A stretch of 56,272 nucleotides of DNA from Planctomycetota bacterium. Its GTDB lineage: Bacteria; Planctomycetota; UBA1135; GCA-002686595. Shown here in pieces: positions 19,401 to 28,056 of this stretch. A model generated the notes under the pieces. That model saw only the letters and a program-made list of their open reading frames with translations, had not been told where the DNA came from and did no database searches. A program made the position numbers and the translations under genes. Every line of letters begins with the position of its first letter. Position 1 is the first letter of the stretch. The stretch lies in NCBI GenBank assembly GCA_016795205.1, contig JAEUHZ010000056.1, forward strand, positions 1 through 56,272, read 5' to 3'.

Positions 19401-20872
19401 GTGCCTGCGACGGCTTCTGGAAGGCCCGGCTCGAACCGAGCATCGCTCCTGGCCAAGCGAGCGGCCGAACTCTCGTGTGCTACAAGGAGACGCACGCTCA
19501 CGAGAAGATCGATCCACTGCCTGGCGTCTGGACGGGTACGTGGCGCGACCCGCGCTTCACTGGTCACGATGGGTGCCGGCCAGAGAACGCGCTGAGCGGG
19601 ACGCTCTTCATGGTCAACGGGCAGCGCAACGATCCGCTCGTCGTGCCGGCCGAGTTCGCGCCATTGCGTTTGTGGCGCAACACTTCGGTCGCGAGCCTGC
19701 TGTCCGGGCAGGTGGCCACGATGCCGGCCGGGACGCTCGGATTCGAATGGAACGAGGACGCCGACAATGGCTTCCGGCCGCGTGGGCTGGTGCGATTCTC
19801 GCGCACGGTCCTGGACGTCACACCAGACCTCCTCAGCGACTTCGGATCGACGTACGGCCGCGGCCGCGCCACGCACGCGCTCACGCTCTACCGGCATCCC
19901 AACGGCGCCTACGTCTTCAGCGCGGGCACGGTTCAGTGGTCGTGGGGCCTCGACAGCGTCCACGATCGGGGTCCATGTCCAACCGACGTCCGCATGCAAC
20001 AGGCCACCGTGAACATGCTGGCGGACATGGGTGTGCAGCCGGAGTCGCTGATGCCGGAGCTGGTACCCGCTCAGCCATCCATGGACACCCTTGCTCCGCG
20101 CGTCATCATCGTGTGGCCCAAACCGGAAGACGACGTCACCTCTTGCGCGGCCATCACCGTGACAGGTACGGCCGTGGACTTCGGCGGAGGCAGAGTGGCT
20201 GGTGTCGAGGTTTCGCTCGACTCAGGACAGCGTTGGTCGCGCGCGAATGGGCGCGATCCGTGGCGCTTCGTCTTGGGGCCCGAGGCGCCTGGCGTGCGCA
20301 CCCTGCACGTCCGCTCGATCGACGACAGCGGCAATGTCGAGCATCCCCCTCTGGTGATCCAACTGGTCCGCCGGCCGCTGCCCGGCTGTCCGCAGACGCT
20401 CTTCGAGCTCGGGACCAAGCCCGACGGTCTCGTCCTGAACGACCCACTGCCCGTCGAGTTGGGCGTCCGGTTCCAGCCGACCGTCGCTGGCCTGGTGCGT
20501 GGAATCCGCTTCTACAAGGCCAGGCCCAGTTGCGGAGACCACTCGGTCCATCTGTGGACGGAGGGCGGTGCGTTGCTCGCCGAAGGACGGCTGCAGGGCG
20601 GGCCTCGCTCCGGCTGGCAGCAGGTCCTCTTCGACTCACCCGTGGCCGTCAGCGCGCTCCAGACCTACGTCGCCTCGTACCACGCGCCCGGCGGCGCCTT
20701 CCCGGCGAACAACGGCTACTTCGCGACCGCCCGTGTGCGGGGTGACCTGCGCGCGCCGCCTGACACTCCTGCTGCGCCCAACGGGGTGTTCCGCTACGGG
20801 GCCCCGGCCTTCCCCACACAGAGCTTCGCGAGCAGGAACTACTGGGTGGACGTGGTGTTCACGCCCGACTGA
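16478..20872 (+). CDS. Giant secreted protein: Asp-rich repeats, MopE motif, dimethylformamidase-like domain, DUF4082
   Basis: The 1464-residue protein starts with a signal peptide (ATG 16478, cleavage near residue 26). Residues 35-628 are eighteen 33-residue units with the pattern D-x-D-x-D-G-x-x-D-C-x-D-G-C-P-x-D-P, then CGCG; these resemble thrombospondin type 3 calcium-binding loops with paired cysteines. Residues about 629-697 carry a MopE-like metal-binding motif (GGDCDDTNPTRYPGAPELC, then DDDCDGLVDEG). Residues about 698-1190 match the beta-subunit fold of N,N-dimethylformamidase-like proteins, including RIGWYGGSGAR and FLSACDGFWKARLEP. An Ig-like segment (about 1205-1300) and a C-terminal DUF4082 domain (about 1306-1464) follow. 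A calcium-stiffened stalk carrying a hydrolase-like head is the likely picture; enzymatic activity is not shown. Confidence 0.88.
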   Translation: MFFPRLVPLLLALCLVALCVPAVASAGPCGDPCQVDSDGDGTPDCADGCPTDPTKIAPGICGCGVADTDTDGDGTADCDDGCPLDPAKTAPGVCGCGAPETDTDEDGTPDCVDGCPADPTKVAPGICGCGVADTDTDGDGTADCDDGCPLDPAKTAPGVCGCGVPETDTDEDGTPDCTDGCPTDPTKIAPGICGCGVADTDTDGDGTADCDDGCPLDPAKTAPGVCGCGVLETDTDEDGTSDCTDGCPTDPTKIAPGICGCGVADTDTDGDGTADCDDGCPLDPAKTVPGVCGCGVPETDTDEDGTPDCTDGCPTDPTKIAPGICGCGVADTDTDGDGTADCDDGCPLDPAKTAPGVCGCGAPETDTDEDGTPDCTDGCPTDPTKIAPGICGCGVADTDSDGDGTADCDDGCPLDPAKTAPGVCGCGMPETDTDEDGTPDCVDGCPTDPTKVAPGICGCGVADTDSDGDGTADCDDGCPLDPAKTAPGVCGCGAPETDTDEDGTPDCVDGCPTDPTKVAPGICGCGVADTDTDGDGTADCDDGCPLDPAKTAPGVCGCGVQETDTDEDGTPDCVDGCPTDPTKIAPGLCGCGVADTDTDGDGTADCDDGCPLDPAKTAPGVCGCGAPELVFTYYRDDDGDTFGLDSDSAQACSPPPGFAERGGDCDDTNPTRYPGAPELCGNQLDDDCDGLVDEGPIAHDRIALENALMGSPASEWDVVDSGHPSIQGYASPFSVRGGQTIDFKVKTAATSYRLDLYRIGWYGGSGARKITTLLPSAPLPQSQPDCLVDASVGLVDCGNWAVSASWWVPCDVVSGVYVARLVRTDPGHAGEASHIHFVVRDDESGSDILFQTADTTWQAYNSYGGASLYRDFQFGLPAGRAFKVSYNRPFNTRSDIAGLGKRSFFYNAEYPLVRFLERNGYDVSYASSIDIDRRPEELLEHDIYLSCGQNEYWTAGMRASVERAREAGVNLMFLSACDGFWKARLEPSIAPGQASGRTLVCYKETHAHEKIDPLPGVWTGTWRDPRFTGHDGCRPENALSGTLFMVNGQRNDPLVVPAEFAPLRLWRNTSVASLLSGQVATMPAGTLGFEWNEDADNGFRPRGLVRFSRTVLDVTPDLLSDFGSTYGRGRATHALTLYRHPNGAYVFSAGTVQWSWGLDSVHDRGPCPTDVRMQQATVNMLADMGVQPESLMPELVPAQPSMDTLAPRVIIVWPKPEDDVTSCAAITVTGTAVDFGGGRVAGVEVSLDSGQRWSRANGRDPWRFVLGPEAPGVRTLHVRSIDDSGNVEHPPLVIQLVRRPLPGCPQTLFELGTKPDGLVLNDPLPVELGVRFQPTVAGLVRGIRFYKARPSCGDHSVHLWTEGGALLAEGRLQGGPRSGWQQVLFDSPVAVSALQTYVASYHAPGGAFPANNGYFATARVRGDLRAPPDTPAAPNGVFRYGAPAFPTQSFASRNYWVDVVFTPD
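16580..18361 (+). repeat. Coding tandem array: 9 x 198 bp (18 x 99 bp)
   Basis: The array spans exactly 1782 bases, which is nine 198-base repeats, each made of two diverged 99-base halves. One half encodes T-D-E-D-G-T-P-D-C-type sequence ending GICGCGVAD. The other encodes D-G-D-G-T-A-D-C-D-D-G-C ending GVCGCG-x-P/Q/L-E. No copy has an insertion or deletion. Copies are nearly identical in DNA and differ mostly at a few codons, suggesting recent expansion or ongoing gene conversion. The regular repeat keeps several other frames open for over 600 codons; these are not genes. Confidence 0.95.
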
Positions 20873-20977
20873 GGCCGGGCACGCCGCCGATCGCGCACAC
20901 CGGAAGGCCTCTCACGGGACGACAGCCGGAGCCCCCGTGTGCGGCTCGGCACCTACCCTGCCGCGCGGCAGTCGGGA

Positions 20978-22009
20978 TCACATCGAGACCGTGTACTCGT
21001 CCCCGCCGATCGGATAACGCGGGCCGCCCGGTCCACCCAGCGTCTTCCTCCACGGATCTGGGCGCGCGATCGGTCGCACGATCTCACGGCTCACCTGGAC
21101 TGCGGCGTGGTAGCGCGCACCGCGCAGGATCACGCGCCACACGAGCGCGGCGATCACGGTCGCGCACAGCACCGCCGTCTCCCACGGCCGTGCCTGTCGC
21201 ACCAGGTCGCCCTCGACGGAGCGGGCGAAGAAGCCCAGGCCCGTGAGCAGGAAAGCCTCGAGGAGGAACAGGGCCGCGAGCGGCCGGAGCGTGCGGATCG
21301 GGTGGCGCGTGATCGTCCAGGCGGTCTGCAGGCCAGCCCAGACGGCGGAATTCGTGTCGTGCAGCGCGAGTCGCGTGCGCGTGTAGTCGCCCCACGCCAG
21401 CACGAGTGCCACGAGCCCCGCGTGCAGCGCGGCCTGGGCGAACCGCAAGGCGACCACCGTCTGCTCCGATCCGAGCGTTTCCAGCCGCTCGAAATCGCCC
21501 GGCGGCACGTTCATCCCGAGTTGGAGCACGAGCACGTTCCAGGGCTTCCCGAACACGACCCAACCCACGCCAGCGAGCAGCGCGAGCGTCACGAGGAGCA
21601 GTCGCGCGAACCGCCAGAACCAGCGCGCTCCCCCGTGGAAGAAGCGCCGCGCGCTCTCACCGTGCGTGCGCTCCAGGAACACCTGCAGCCAGCCGCCCCC
21701 GATGAAGCACCCCGCGAGCATGGCGACCAGGGCCAGCGCCGCACCGACCTGCCCCGTCGCATCGCCCAGCGCGCCGAGCCCCGCGCGGTGGTCGAAGCGG
21801 AAGTTGGCACCCAGGTTCGAGACCAGGGATCCGGGCTCGTAGCGATTGGCCGTGGCCGCGCTCATCCACGCGAACCAGGCCAGAGCCGGCCCCAGCGCCA
21901 GCAACACCTCGAAGAGCAGGATCACGAGCCAGATGGCGGGACGGCCGAGCGCGCCGCGCAGTGCCTCGAGGCTCACCACGCGCCCCTCGCCGCGCCCGGC
22001 GTCAGCCAC
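20978..22009 (-). CDS. Multi-pass membrane protein of unknown function
   Basis: The 343-residue protein has five or six hydrophobic helices, at about residues 25-48, 85-110, 130-155, 190-215, 240-262 and 272-295, with loops that contain no recognisable catalytic motif. I do not recognise the family. The GTG start at 22009 overlaps the end of the M1 peptidase gene by eight bases, so it is translationally coupled to it and presumably works with it, for example in export or membrane attachment. A predicted extracellular loop after the first helix is about 35 residues long. Confidence 0.75.
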   Translation of the reverse strand: MADAGRGEGRVVSLEALRGALGRPAIWLVILLFEVLLALGPALAWFAWMSAATANRYEPGSLVSNLGANFRFDHRAGLGALGDATGQVGAALALVAMLAGCFIGGGWLQVFLERTHGESARRFFHGGARWFWRFARLLLVTLALLAGVGWVVFGKPWNVLVLQLGMNVPPGDFERLETLGSEQTVVALRFAQAALHAGLVALVLAWGDYTRTRLALHDTNSAVWAGLQTAWTITRHPIRTLRPLAALFLLEAFLLTGLGFFARSVEGDLVRQARPWETAVLCATVIAALVWRVILRGARYHAAVQVSREIVRPIARPDPWRKTLGGPGGPRYPIGGDEYTVSM

Positions 22010-24323
22010 CGAGCCCTCCCCATGCGTGCAGGCCGTGGAGGTACTGCGCGAACACGCGCTCAGACCAGCGCAGGGGCGCGGCGCGATCAGCCTCCGCGTG
22101 CCATTCGTTGTCGGAGAGGTTCAGGTCGAACTGGTAGCGACGGTCCGGGTCGATCCGTGCCGAGACGAGCTTCTTCCGCGTCGGCCCGCGGCCCTCCAGC
22201 GGCTTCCACCAGGCCTTGCGCGCCTGCTCCTCGCGCTGCCACACGAGCCGGTCGCTCGTGCCATCGTCCCAGTTCAGCTCGACCGTCAGCGGCAGGAGCA
22301 ACTCGCCGCGACGCCGCACGACCACGTTCGTGATCCAAGCGTCCGCCGGCGACCCAGTCGCCTCGCGCGCGGCGCGATCCGTGGGCGCGGGCCCGTCTCC
22401 TCCGCCGCCGCGGGCCTCGGCCGCGGACGACCTCTGACGCTCGACCCAGCGCCCACCCTCGTCGGGAAACCAGCCGCGCGGCGGCTGCGCACGCGACTGC
22501 TCGACCTCGATGCGCCAGTCGACGGTCGCCGTGCTGCGGAACACCTGCTCGAAGTACCAGCCGATGTCGGCCTTCGCGCCTTCCTGGAAGGCGTCGAAGA
22601 AGTCCTGCGGGTAGGGATGGCGGTAGCGCCAGCGCTCCGAGTACGTGCGCATGCCCCGCAGGAAGCGCGCGTCGCCGACCAAGCCTTGCAGCGAGCGCAG
22701 CGCCGACGCCGTGCGCCGGTAGCTGTTCACGCGATAGCTGGTGCGGTCGCAATACAGCCACCCCGGCGTGTCGACCGGATCGGTGGCGGGGTCCAGGAGG
22801 TAGCCGGTGCGTTCGGCCTCGCGCGGGTCGGTCCGTTGCCGCCCATAGGACAGCAGAGGTTGCTCGCGCCACCAGTCCACCAGCCCCGAGCCGCGCAGGG
22901 GCTCGACGACGCCGACCCACGGCAGCGCGAAGCGCCGTCCACTCAGCGCGTCGGCGAGCGCGGTCCCGCCCGGCTTGCGTCCGATCGGCACGCCGTCGTA
23001 GGGCAGCCCCGCGAAATCCGTGGTGACGATCGAGTGCCCGTAGCGCAGCCACAGTGCGTCGCTCTGCGAGAACGTGTTGAAGCCCTCGTCGAGCCAGGCC
23101 GCCTCGAACTCGTTGTTCGCCACGAGGCCGTACCAGAACTGGTGGCCAGCCTCGTGGACCGTCACGCTCTCGGGAACCTGCATCGCCGTGCGCGTGAACA
23201 TGCGCGTGCCCGCCGTGAACAGCGTGGGGTACTCCATGCCCCCAGCGCCGCCCGCTCCCCAGGCCGGATCGACGCAGGTGATGTGCTCGTAGGGGTACTC
23301 CCCCCACCACAGGCCATAGAAGAACAGGGCCGTGCACGTCGCGTCGAAGTGCCGACGGCCCTGCGAGGCGTGCTCGGGCTGCAACAGCACCGTGACCGCC
23401 ACGTCGCGCAGGCGCAGCTCCTCCTCGGTGCGGTCGAGCGCCAGCGCCACGCGCGCGATCTCGTCCGGGAACCGCGCCGCCCACTCGGCGTAGTGGAACG
23501 TGTCCTCGTACTTCACGAAGTGCCGATCGGCGGTCCAGGCGAACTCGTGCACCAGGGGCGAGCGGCCGTCGCGCTCCGCGCGCTCCCGATCCTTGGCGGA
23601 GGGCGCCGCGTAGCGCACCGTGAAGCGCCCGCCGGAGGCGGTCGTGGGTCCGTCCTGGACGCCCGAGGCGCCCGTGCGCCCGATGTAGGCGGCGGGCAGG
23701 TCCAGCTCGACGTCGTACGTCCCGAAGTTCGAGAAGAACTCGGTCGTCGCGTGGAACTGGTGACAGTTCCAGCCATTCCCGGACTCGTAGACCCCGAGCT
23801 TCGGGAACCAGTGCGCCAGGAACAGGAAGTCGTCCTTGTAGCCCGTCCTGCGCCGCACACGCGGGATCTTGGCCTCCCAGCGCACGCGGGCAGTCACCAC
23901 CGCGCCCGGGCGCGCGGCCCGCGGCTGGCGCACGCGGAAGACGGTGCGGTCTTCCGCGCGTTGGTCATCGGGCGAAACCCACTCCAAGCTCTCCGTGGCA
24001 TCGGCGCCGTCGACCGAGATCGACAGGATGCGCTGCCAGCCCCACTCGTCGTCGCCTACCCGGCCCCCGCGCAAGGACTCGCCGGACCCGACCATGTGGG
24101 TCGTCCGCGAGTTCGCGAACGCGTTCCAGTACGCGTGGAACCACAGGTCGGGAACCACGTCGCGGCTCTCGTTCGTCCAGCGCACGACCAGCTCGCCGTG
24201 CAGCCGGCGGCCGTCTTCCTCGTAGCGCGCGCGGATCGTGTAGTCCGCACGGCAGGGCTTGTCGTCGGCGTTCTGCGCGTGGATCGGTACGGCGACGAGG
24301 AGGAGCGCGAGGAGCCGACGCAT
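22002..24323 (-). CDS. Exported M1 family zinc metallopeptidase
   Basis: The 773-residue protein begins with a signal peptide (MRRLLALLLVAVPIHAQ) and is therefore exported. The gluzincin active site is intact: HEAGHQFWYGLV at about residues 389-400, followed 18 residues after the second His by the zinc-binding Glu in AAWLDEGFN. A GGMEYPT segment about 35 residues earlier takes the position of the GxMEN substrate-binding motif of M1 aminopeptidases. The N-terminal third is the beta-rich M1 domain (SRDVVPDLWFHAYWNAF) and the C-terminal third is helical. It probably trims peptides outside the cytoplasm. It is followed by a coupled membrane protein and preceded by a caspase-like gene, 46 bases away. 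Confidence 0.92.
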   Translation of the reverse strand: MRRLLALLLVAVPIHAQNADDKPCRADYTIRARYEEDGRRLHGELVVRWTNESRDVVPDLWFHAYWNAFANSRTTHMVGSGESLRGGRVGDDEWGWQRILSISVDGADATESLEWVSPDDQRAEDRTVFRVRQPRAARPGAVVTARVRWEAKIPRVRRRTGYKDDFLFLAHWFPKLGVYESGNGWNCHQFHATTEFFSNFGTYDVELDLPAAYIGRTGASGVQDGPTTASGGRFTVRYAAPSAKDRERAERDGRSPLVHEFAWTADRHFVKYEDTFHYAEWAARFPDEIARVALALDRTEEELRLRDVAVTVLLQPEHASQGRRHFDATCTALFFYGLWWGEYPYEHITCVDPAWGAGGAGGMEYPTLFTAGTRMFTRTAMQVPESVTVHEAGHQFWYGLVANNEFEAAWLDEGFNTFSQSDALWLRYGHSIVTTDFAGLPYDGVPIGRKPGGTALADALSGRRFALPWVGVVEPLRGSGLVDWWREQPLLSYGRQRTDPREAERTGYLLDPATDPVDTPGWLYCDRTSYRVNSYRRTASALRSLQGLVGDARFLRGMRTYSERWRYRHPYPQDFFDAFQEGAKADIGWYFEQVFRSTATVDWRIEVEQSRAQPPRGWFPDEGGRWVERQRSSAAEARGGGGDGPAPTDRAAREATGSPADAWITNVVVRRRGELLLPLTVELNWDDGTSDRLVWQREEQARKAWWKPLEGRGPTRKKLVSARIDPDRRYQFDLNLSDNEWHAEADRAAPLRWSERVFAQYLHGLHAWGGLGG

Positions 24324-24369
24324 GGCGTGCGGGGCGATTGTGCCCGACGGCGCGCCCGCTGCGGAAGCC

Positions 24370-26391
24370 TCAAGGCCCCCGCGAGACGTGCACGTCGAGG
24401 GCCGCGATCCCCAGGCCACTCCGGTCCAGGTCGATGTCGCCGGTGCCGCGCAGCGCCCAGCGTGCCTGCGTCTGGCGCAGGATCCCCGGCAGCGGCGTGT
24501 CGTCACCGCGCAGGTCGACCTCGGACGCCAACGTCCAGGCATCGAACGGCGCCAGCGTCGCGAGGAACAGGTAACGGTCGAGCATGGGGCGATCGAGTCC
24601 CCAGGGGTCCGGCGCTGGGAAGCCGACGCGGATCGAGCACGCCTCGCCGGGACCCAGCACGCGCGGCTCGCGCCCGGCCACGGGCTCGACCACGCGCCGG
24701 CTGCGCGCGTCCTCGGCCAGGTTCAGCACCGCGAGCCGGACCGGATCGGACCCGGGGTTCCGCACGCGGAAGACTCCCATGGGCAGCTCGCCCCGAGCTC
24801 CGCCCGCGACGCGCCGGCCGCGGGGATCGGCCGCCACCCACCGCGTCCAACCGGCGGGGACCGGCGCACGCAGCTCCTCCGGCGTCGGGGCGTCGAGCTG
24901 CACGTCGAGCCGGATCGCGCCCGTCTCGAGCGCCAGCCGCGACGTCGCGCGCCACAGGCTCTCGCGCCGCAGGCTGGGCTCGCACAGGGCGAGCCAGCGC
25001 CCCTGGTCCGCGAACGTCGGCGGGAGGATCGGGAGGTACCCGGGCAGCAGGCCGCCTTCCGGTGTCCACAGTTGGTACCCGCCCGCGCCCGAGCGCACGA
25101 CGAGGTCCGCCGTCTCGAGGCTCGTGGCCGTCACCGCCCAGGCGGAGCCCGCGAACCACGGCGCGAGTCCGGGCGCCTCGCACCACAGCCGCAGCGGGGG
25201 TTCGCCCGCGGGACGTCCGACCTCCACGGCGCGCAGGGCGGCGCGCCCGAGCCCCTGCGGAGGCCGGCGGCCGAAGCGCGCGTGGGCCTGGACCGGCGTG
25301 ATCCGGTCGATGGTCGCGCGGCCGAGGGACGCGCGGCCGTCGGCCGTGCGCACGTCCAGCTCCGACCCTTCCCGCAGCCCGTGCACCCAGCCGGCAGCGA
25401 CTTGCACGGCCTCGCCGTCGAGCGCCACGGCCTGGAAGCCCGGAACGGTCTCGTAGGCGCCGCCGAACACGGCGCGATCCAGGCCACCGCTCCAGACCAC
25501 GTCCTGCCAGGGGAGCAACGTCGCGACGCCCAGCGTCGTGCTCGACGCGACCTCGCCCCAGACGGCGCCGGGACGGGCCCGATCGAGGCTCTGGCACAGC
25601 GCCCAGGTCAGCGCGCCCGAAGGCTCGAAGGTCCCGAAGACGGTCTCCGCGTCGATCTCGCCCGCGAGCTGGTCGCGGCTCGCGGCGCCGATCCAGACGC
25701 TCGAACCCATCACGGCCGGCGGCGGCCCAACCGAGTACGGCACGCCCAGCGGCCAGAAGCCGCGCGCACGGTCGTGGTCGTAGGCGCGGCGACCTTGCGG
25801 CGCGCTGCGCGAGCGGAAGGCGGCTGGTCCGCGCAGCACGCCGCCCGCGTGGCAGGCGTCGGCGATCACGGTCACGAACGCGCCGCGCGCCTCGGCCGCT
25901 GCGACCAGCGCGCGCAGGGCGTGCTCCGCGAGGTCGTACTCTCCGGCGCGACCCGCGCCCCGGCTGTCGTAGGCCAGGAGGCTCGTGTCGAGCCCGTCGA
26001 GCGCAGGGGCGCCTCCGGCATCCAGCGCGGGCAAGCGTGACCCGTGGCCGGCGAAGAAGAACACGGCCTGCGTGCCCGGGGCCGCGCGGTCGACGAGCTG
26101 CGCGCCGAAGGTCCGCACGATGGCCTCGTGGGTGGCGGCCTCGTCGGCAAGCAGCACGACGTCCTCGTCGCGGAAGCCGAACCGGCCGATGAGCAGCGTG
26201 CGCAGGCGCTGCGCGTCGCCCACGGCGCCGCGCAGCTCGCCCAGACCCGCGTCGGCCGGATAGCGGTCGATCCCGACGAGCAACGCGACCTTGTCCGCAG
26301 CAGGGGCCGGGGGGGCAGGGACGACCGCCGGCTCGGGGCGCGCGGCGCAAGCGCAGAGCAGGAGGCACGGGAGGAGCAGCGAGCGGTCCAT
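24370..26391 (-). CDS. Caspase-like (C14) protease domain protein, probable lipoprotein
   Basis: The 673-residue protein has an N-terminal export signal with a possible lipobox ending at Cys15 (LLCAC). A caspase p20-like fold spans residues about 33-330: KVALLVGIDRYP, then the catalytic His116 in FFFAGHGSRLP and the catalytic Cys180 in VIADACHAGG. Both dyad residues are present, so the protease is likely active. The C-terminal half is beta-rich without a recognised domain. An extracytoplasmic caspase-like enzyme is unusual compared with cytoplasmic metacaspases. It leads the operon that continues with the exported M1 peptidase and a membrane protein, so a shared extracellular proteolytic role is plausible. 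Confidence 0.88.
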   Translation of the reverse strand: MDRSLLLPCLLLCACAARPEPAVVPAPPAPAADKVALLVGIDRYPADAGLGELRGAVGDAQRLRTLLIGRFGFRDEDVVLLADEAATHEAIVRTFGAQLVDRAAPGTQAVFFFAGHGSRLPALDAGGAPALDGLDTSLLAYDSRGAGRAGEYDLAEHALRALVAAAEARGAFVTVIADACHAGGVLRGPAAFRSRSAPQGRRAYDHDRARGFWPLGVPYSVGPPPAVMGSSVWIGAASRDQLAGEIDAETVFGTFEPSGALTWALCQSLDRARPGAVWGEVASSTTLGVATLLPWQDVVWSGGLDRAVFGGAYETVPGFQAVALDGEAVQVAAGWVHGLREGSELDVRTADGRASLGRATIDRITPVQAHARFGRRPPQGLGRAALRAVEVGRPAGEPPLRLWCEAPGLAPWFAGSAWAVTATSLETADLVVRSGAGGYQLWTPEGGLLPGYLPILPPTFADQGRWLALCEPSLRRESLWRATSRLALETGAIRLDVQLDAPTPEELRAPVPAGWTRWVAADPRGRRVAGGARGELPMGVFRVRNPGSDPVRLAVLNLAEDARSRRVVEPVAGREPRVLGPGEACSIRVGFPAPDPWGLDRPMLDRYLFLATLAPFDAWTLASEVDLRGDDTPLPGILRQTQARWALRGTGDIDLDRSGLGIAALDVHVSRGP

Positions 26392-26484
26392 GGCATGGAG
26401 CAACGTACCGAGATCCGCGCCTCTCGGCCTCGAACGCGCCGCGGGCTGCCCGAGCCGCCCCATCCGTGCCCGGTCAGTACCCCG

Positions 26485-26613
26485 TCAGGGACCCGCCACG
26501 GACTCGACCGGGTGGCGCAGGGCCACGACGAGGAAGGCGACCTCCGTCGCGACCATCGCGCCGAGCAGCAGGACGATCCAGAGCCACGGCTTCCGCCGGA
26601 ACAGGGTGCGCAT
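26485..26613 (-). CDS. 42-residue single-helix membrane peptide, possible mini-FixH (CcoH)
   Basis: A 42-codon frame opens two bases after the ccoG stop codon (ATG 26613) and ends at TGA 26485. It encodes a basic, Trp-containing start (residues 1-12, RRKPWLW) followed by one hydrophobic helix (about 13-31) and a short polar tail ending VESVAGP. The start resembles the membrane anchor of FixH/CcoH, which follows ccoG in many cbb3 clusters, but the usual roughly 100-residue periplasmic domain is missing. It could be a degenerate or minimal CcoH. Its position at the end of the cbb3 operon is the main reason to believe it is translated. Confidence 0.6.
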   Translation of the reverse strand: MRTLFRRKPWLWIVLLLGAMVATEVAFLVVALRHPVESVAGP

Positions 26614-26615
26614 GG

Positions 26616-28013
26616 TCAGGGTCCTTGGAAGCGCAGCGCGACCTCGACGGACTCGCCCGTGACCGAGTCCGTGACACGCACGGCGACGGGGAAAGCGTGC
26701 TGGTACCGCTCGCGCGGGAGGAAGGCGAAGATCGGGATCTCGGCCTCGCCCAGCGGGGCGACGTCGACGGACTGCGAGGCGACGCGCCAGTCCAGCTCGG
26801 CGGGTGCGTCGGGCGCCAAGGGCACGATGTGGTAGCTGCGCGAGTCCGTGGTCTTGTTGTGCACGCGGACGGTGTAGAGGTTCTGCACCCGGCCGTCCTG
26901 GATCGAGTACGGCATCCCCCGCGCGCGCAACGCCGTCGCCTCGAACGAGGTACGGCCGGTGGCGGCGACCAGGAACACGCCCAGCCCGACCAGCGCCAGC
27001 ACGGCGTACAGGAACAGCCGTGGCCGCACGAAGCGGCGGCCCTCGCCGCGGAACCCGTGGAACGAGTCGTAGCGCACGAGCCCCTCGGGACGGCCCACCT
27101 GGCGCATGATCGAGTCACAGGCGTCGACGCAGTTCGTGCAGCCGATGCACTCGAGCTGCAGTCCATTGCGGATGTCGATGCCCGTCGGGCAGACGTTCAC
27201 GCAGCTCCCGCAGTCGATGCAGTCGCCCTGGGACTTGCCCTTCGGCCCACGCGGTTCGCCGCGACGCGCGTCATAGCCCACGACGACCGTGTCGTCGTCG
27301 ACCAGAGCCGACTGCAGGCGCCCGTAGGGGCAGAGGATGATGCAGAACTGCTCGCGGAACCAAGCCAGGTCGAAGTACAGGACGGCGCTGAGCGCCAGCG
27401 TCCACGAGAACGCCACCCAGTGCCCGGACGGGCCGGCGAGGATCGCGGGCGCGAGCTCGTCGACGGGCAGGAAGTACGCCAGCAGCGTGTGGGTCAACAC
27501 CAGCACCACGGCCAGGAACAAGACCTGCTTCAGCGACTTCCGCCACAACTTCTCGAAGTTCCAGGGAGCCTTCTGGAGCCGCAAGCGCTCGTTGCGTCCG
27601 CCCTCGACCCAGCGCTCGATGCGGCGGAACACGCCTTCCAGGAACACGGTCTGCGGGCAGGCGTAGCCGCACCACACGCGGCCGAACAGCGACGTCAGCG
27701 CGAACAGGGCGAACGCGAAGCCCGTGATCAAGAAGAAGACGAGGAAGAAGTCTTCGCGCGTGAACGTGTGGCCGAAGAGGTAGGCGGTCCGTCCCGGGAC
27801 GTCGAAGCGGATCGCGGGCTGTCCGCCGACGCGGATCCAGGGCATGGCGACGTAGAAGGCGATGAGCGCGACGAACACCAGGTTGCGACGCGTGTGCCAG
27901 CGCCCGCGCACGTCGGCGGGCTGCAGCATGTTCCGCGAGCCGTCGGCGTTGATCGAGTAGACCGACTCGAGGTCGGGCTTGCGCCGCAGGCCGTGCTGGA
28001 GCTTCGCGCTCAA
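26616..28013 (-). CDS. ccoG: Cytochrome cbb3 oxidase assembly iron-sulfur protein CcoG (FixG/RdxA)
   Basis: CcoG is a membrane iron-sulfur protein required for cbb3 oxidase maturation, acting in copper reduction. The 465-residue protein has membrane helices with WCGYACPQTVF and CPYGRLQSAL, and two 4Fe-4S motifs (CIDCGSCVNVCP and CIGCTNCVDACD). A C-terminal Ig-like domain follows. I place the start at TTG 28013, preceded by AGGGGAT about nine bases upstream, because the longer frame would overlap ccoP coding sequence. CcoG supports the cbb3 oxidase encoded just before it. The next gene begins two bases after its stop. Confidence 0.93.
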   Translation of the reverse strand: MSAKLQHGLRRKPDLESVYSINADGSRNMLQPADVRGRWHTRRNLVFVALIAFYVAMPWIRVGGQPAIRFDVPGRTAYLFGHTFTREDFFLVFFLITGFAFALFALTSLFGRVWCGYACPQTVFLEGVFRRIERWVEGGRNERLRLQKAPWNFEKLWRKSLKQVLFLAVVLVLTHTLLAYFLPVDELAPAILAGPSGHWVAFSWTLALSAVLYFDLAWFREQFCIILCPYGRLQSALVDDDTVVVGYDARRGEPRGPKGKSQGDCIDCGSCVNVCPTGIDIRNGLQLECIGCTNCVDACDSIMRQVGRPEGLVRYDSFHGFRGEGRRFVRPRLFLYAVLALVGLGVFLVAATGRTSFEATALRARGMPYSIQDGRVQNLYTVRVHNKTTDSRSYHIVPLAPDAPAELDWRVASQSVDVAPLGEAEIPIFAFLPRERYQHAFPVAVRVTDSVTGESVEVALRFQGP

Positions 28014-28056
28014 CTGTCTGGATCCCCTGGAGTCCTCGGCCGGCCGACGCAGCGCG

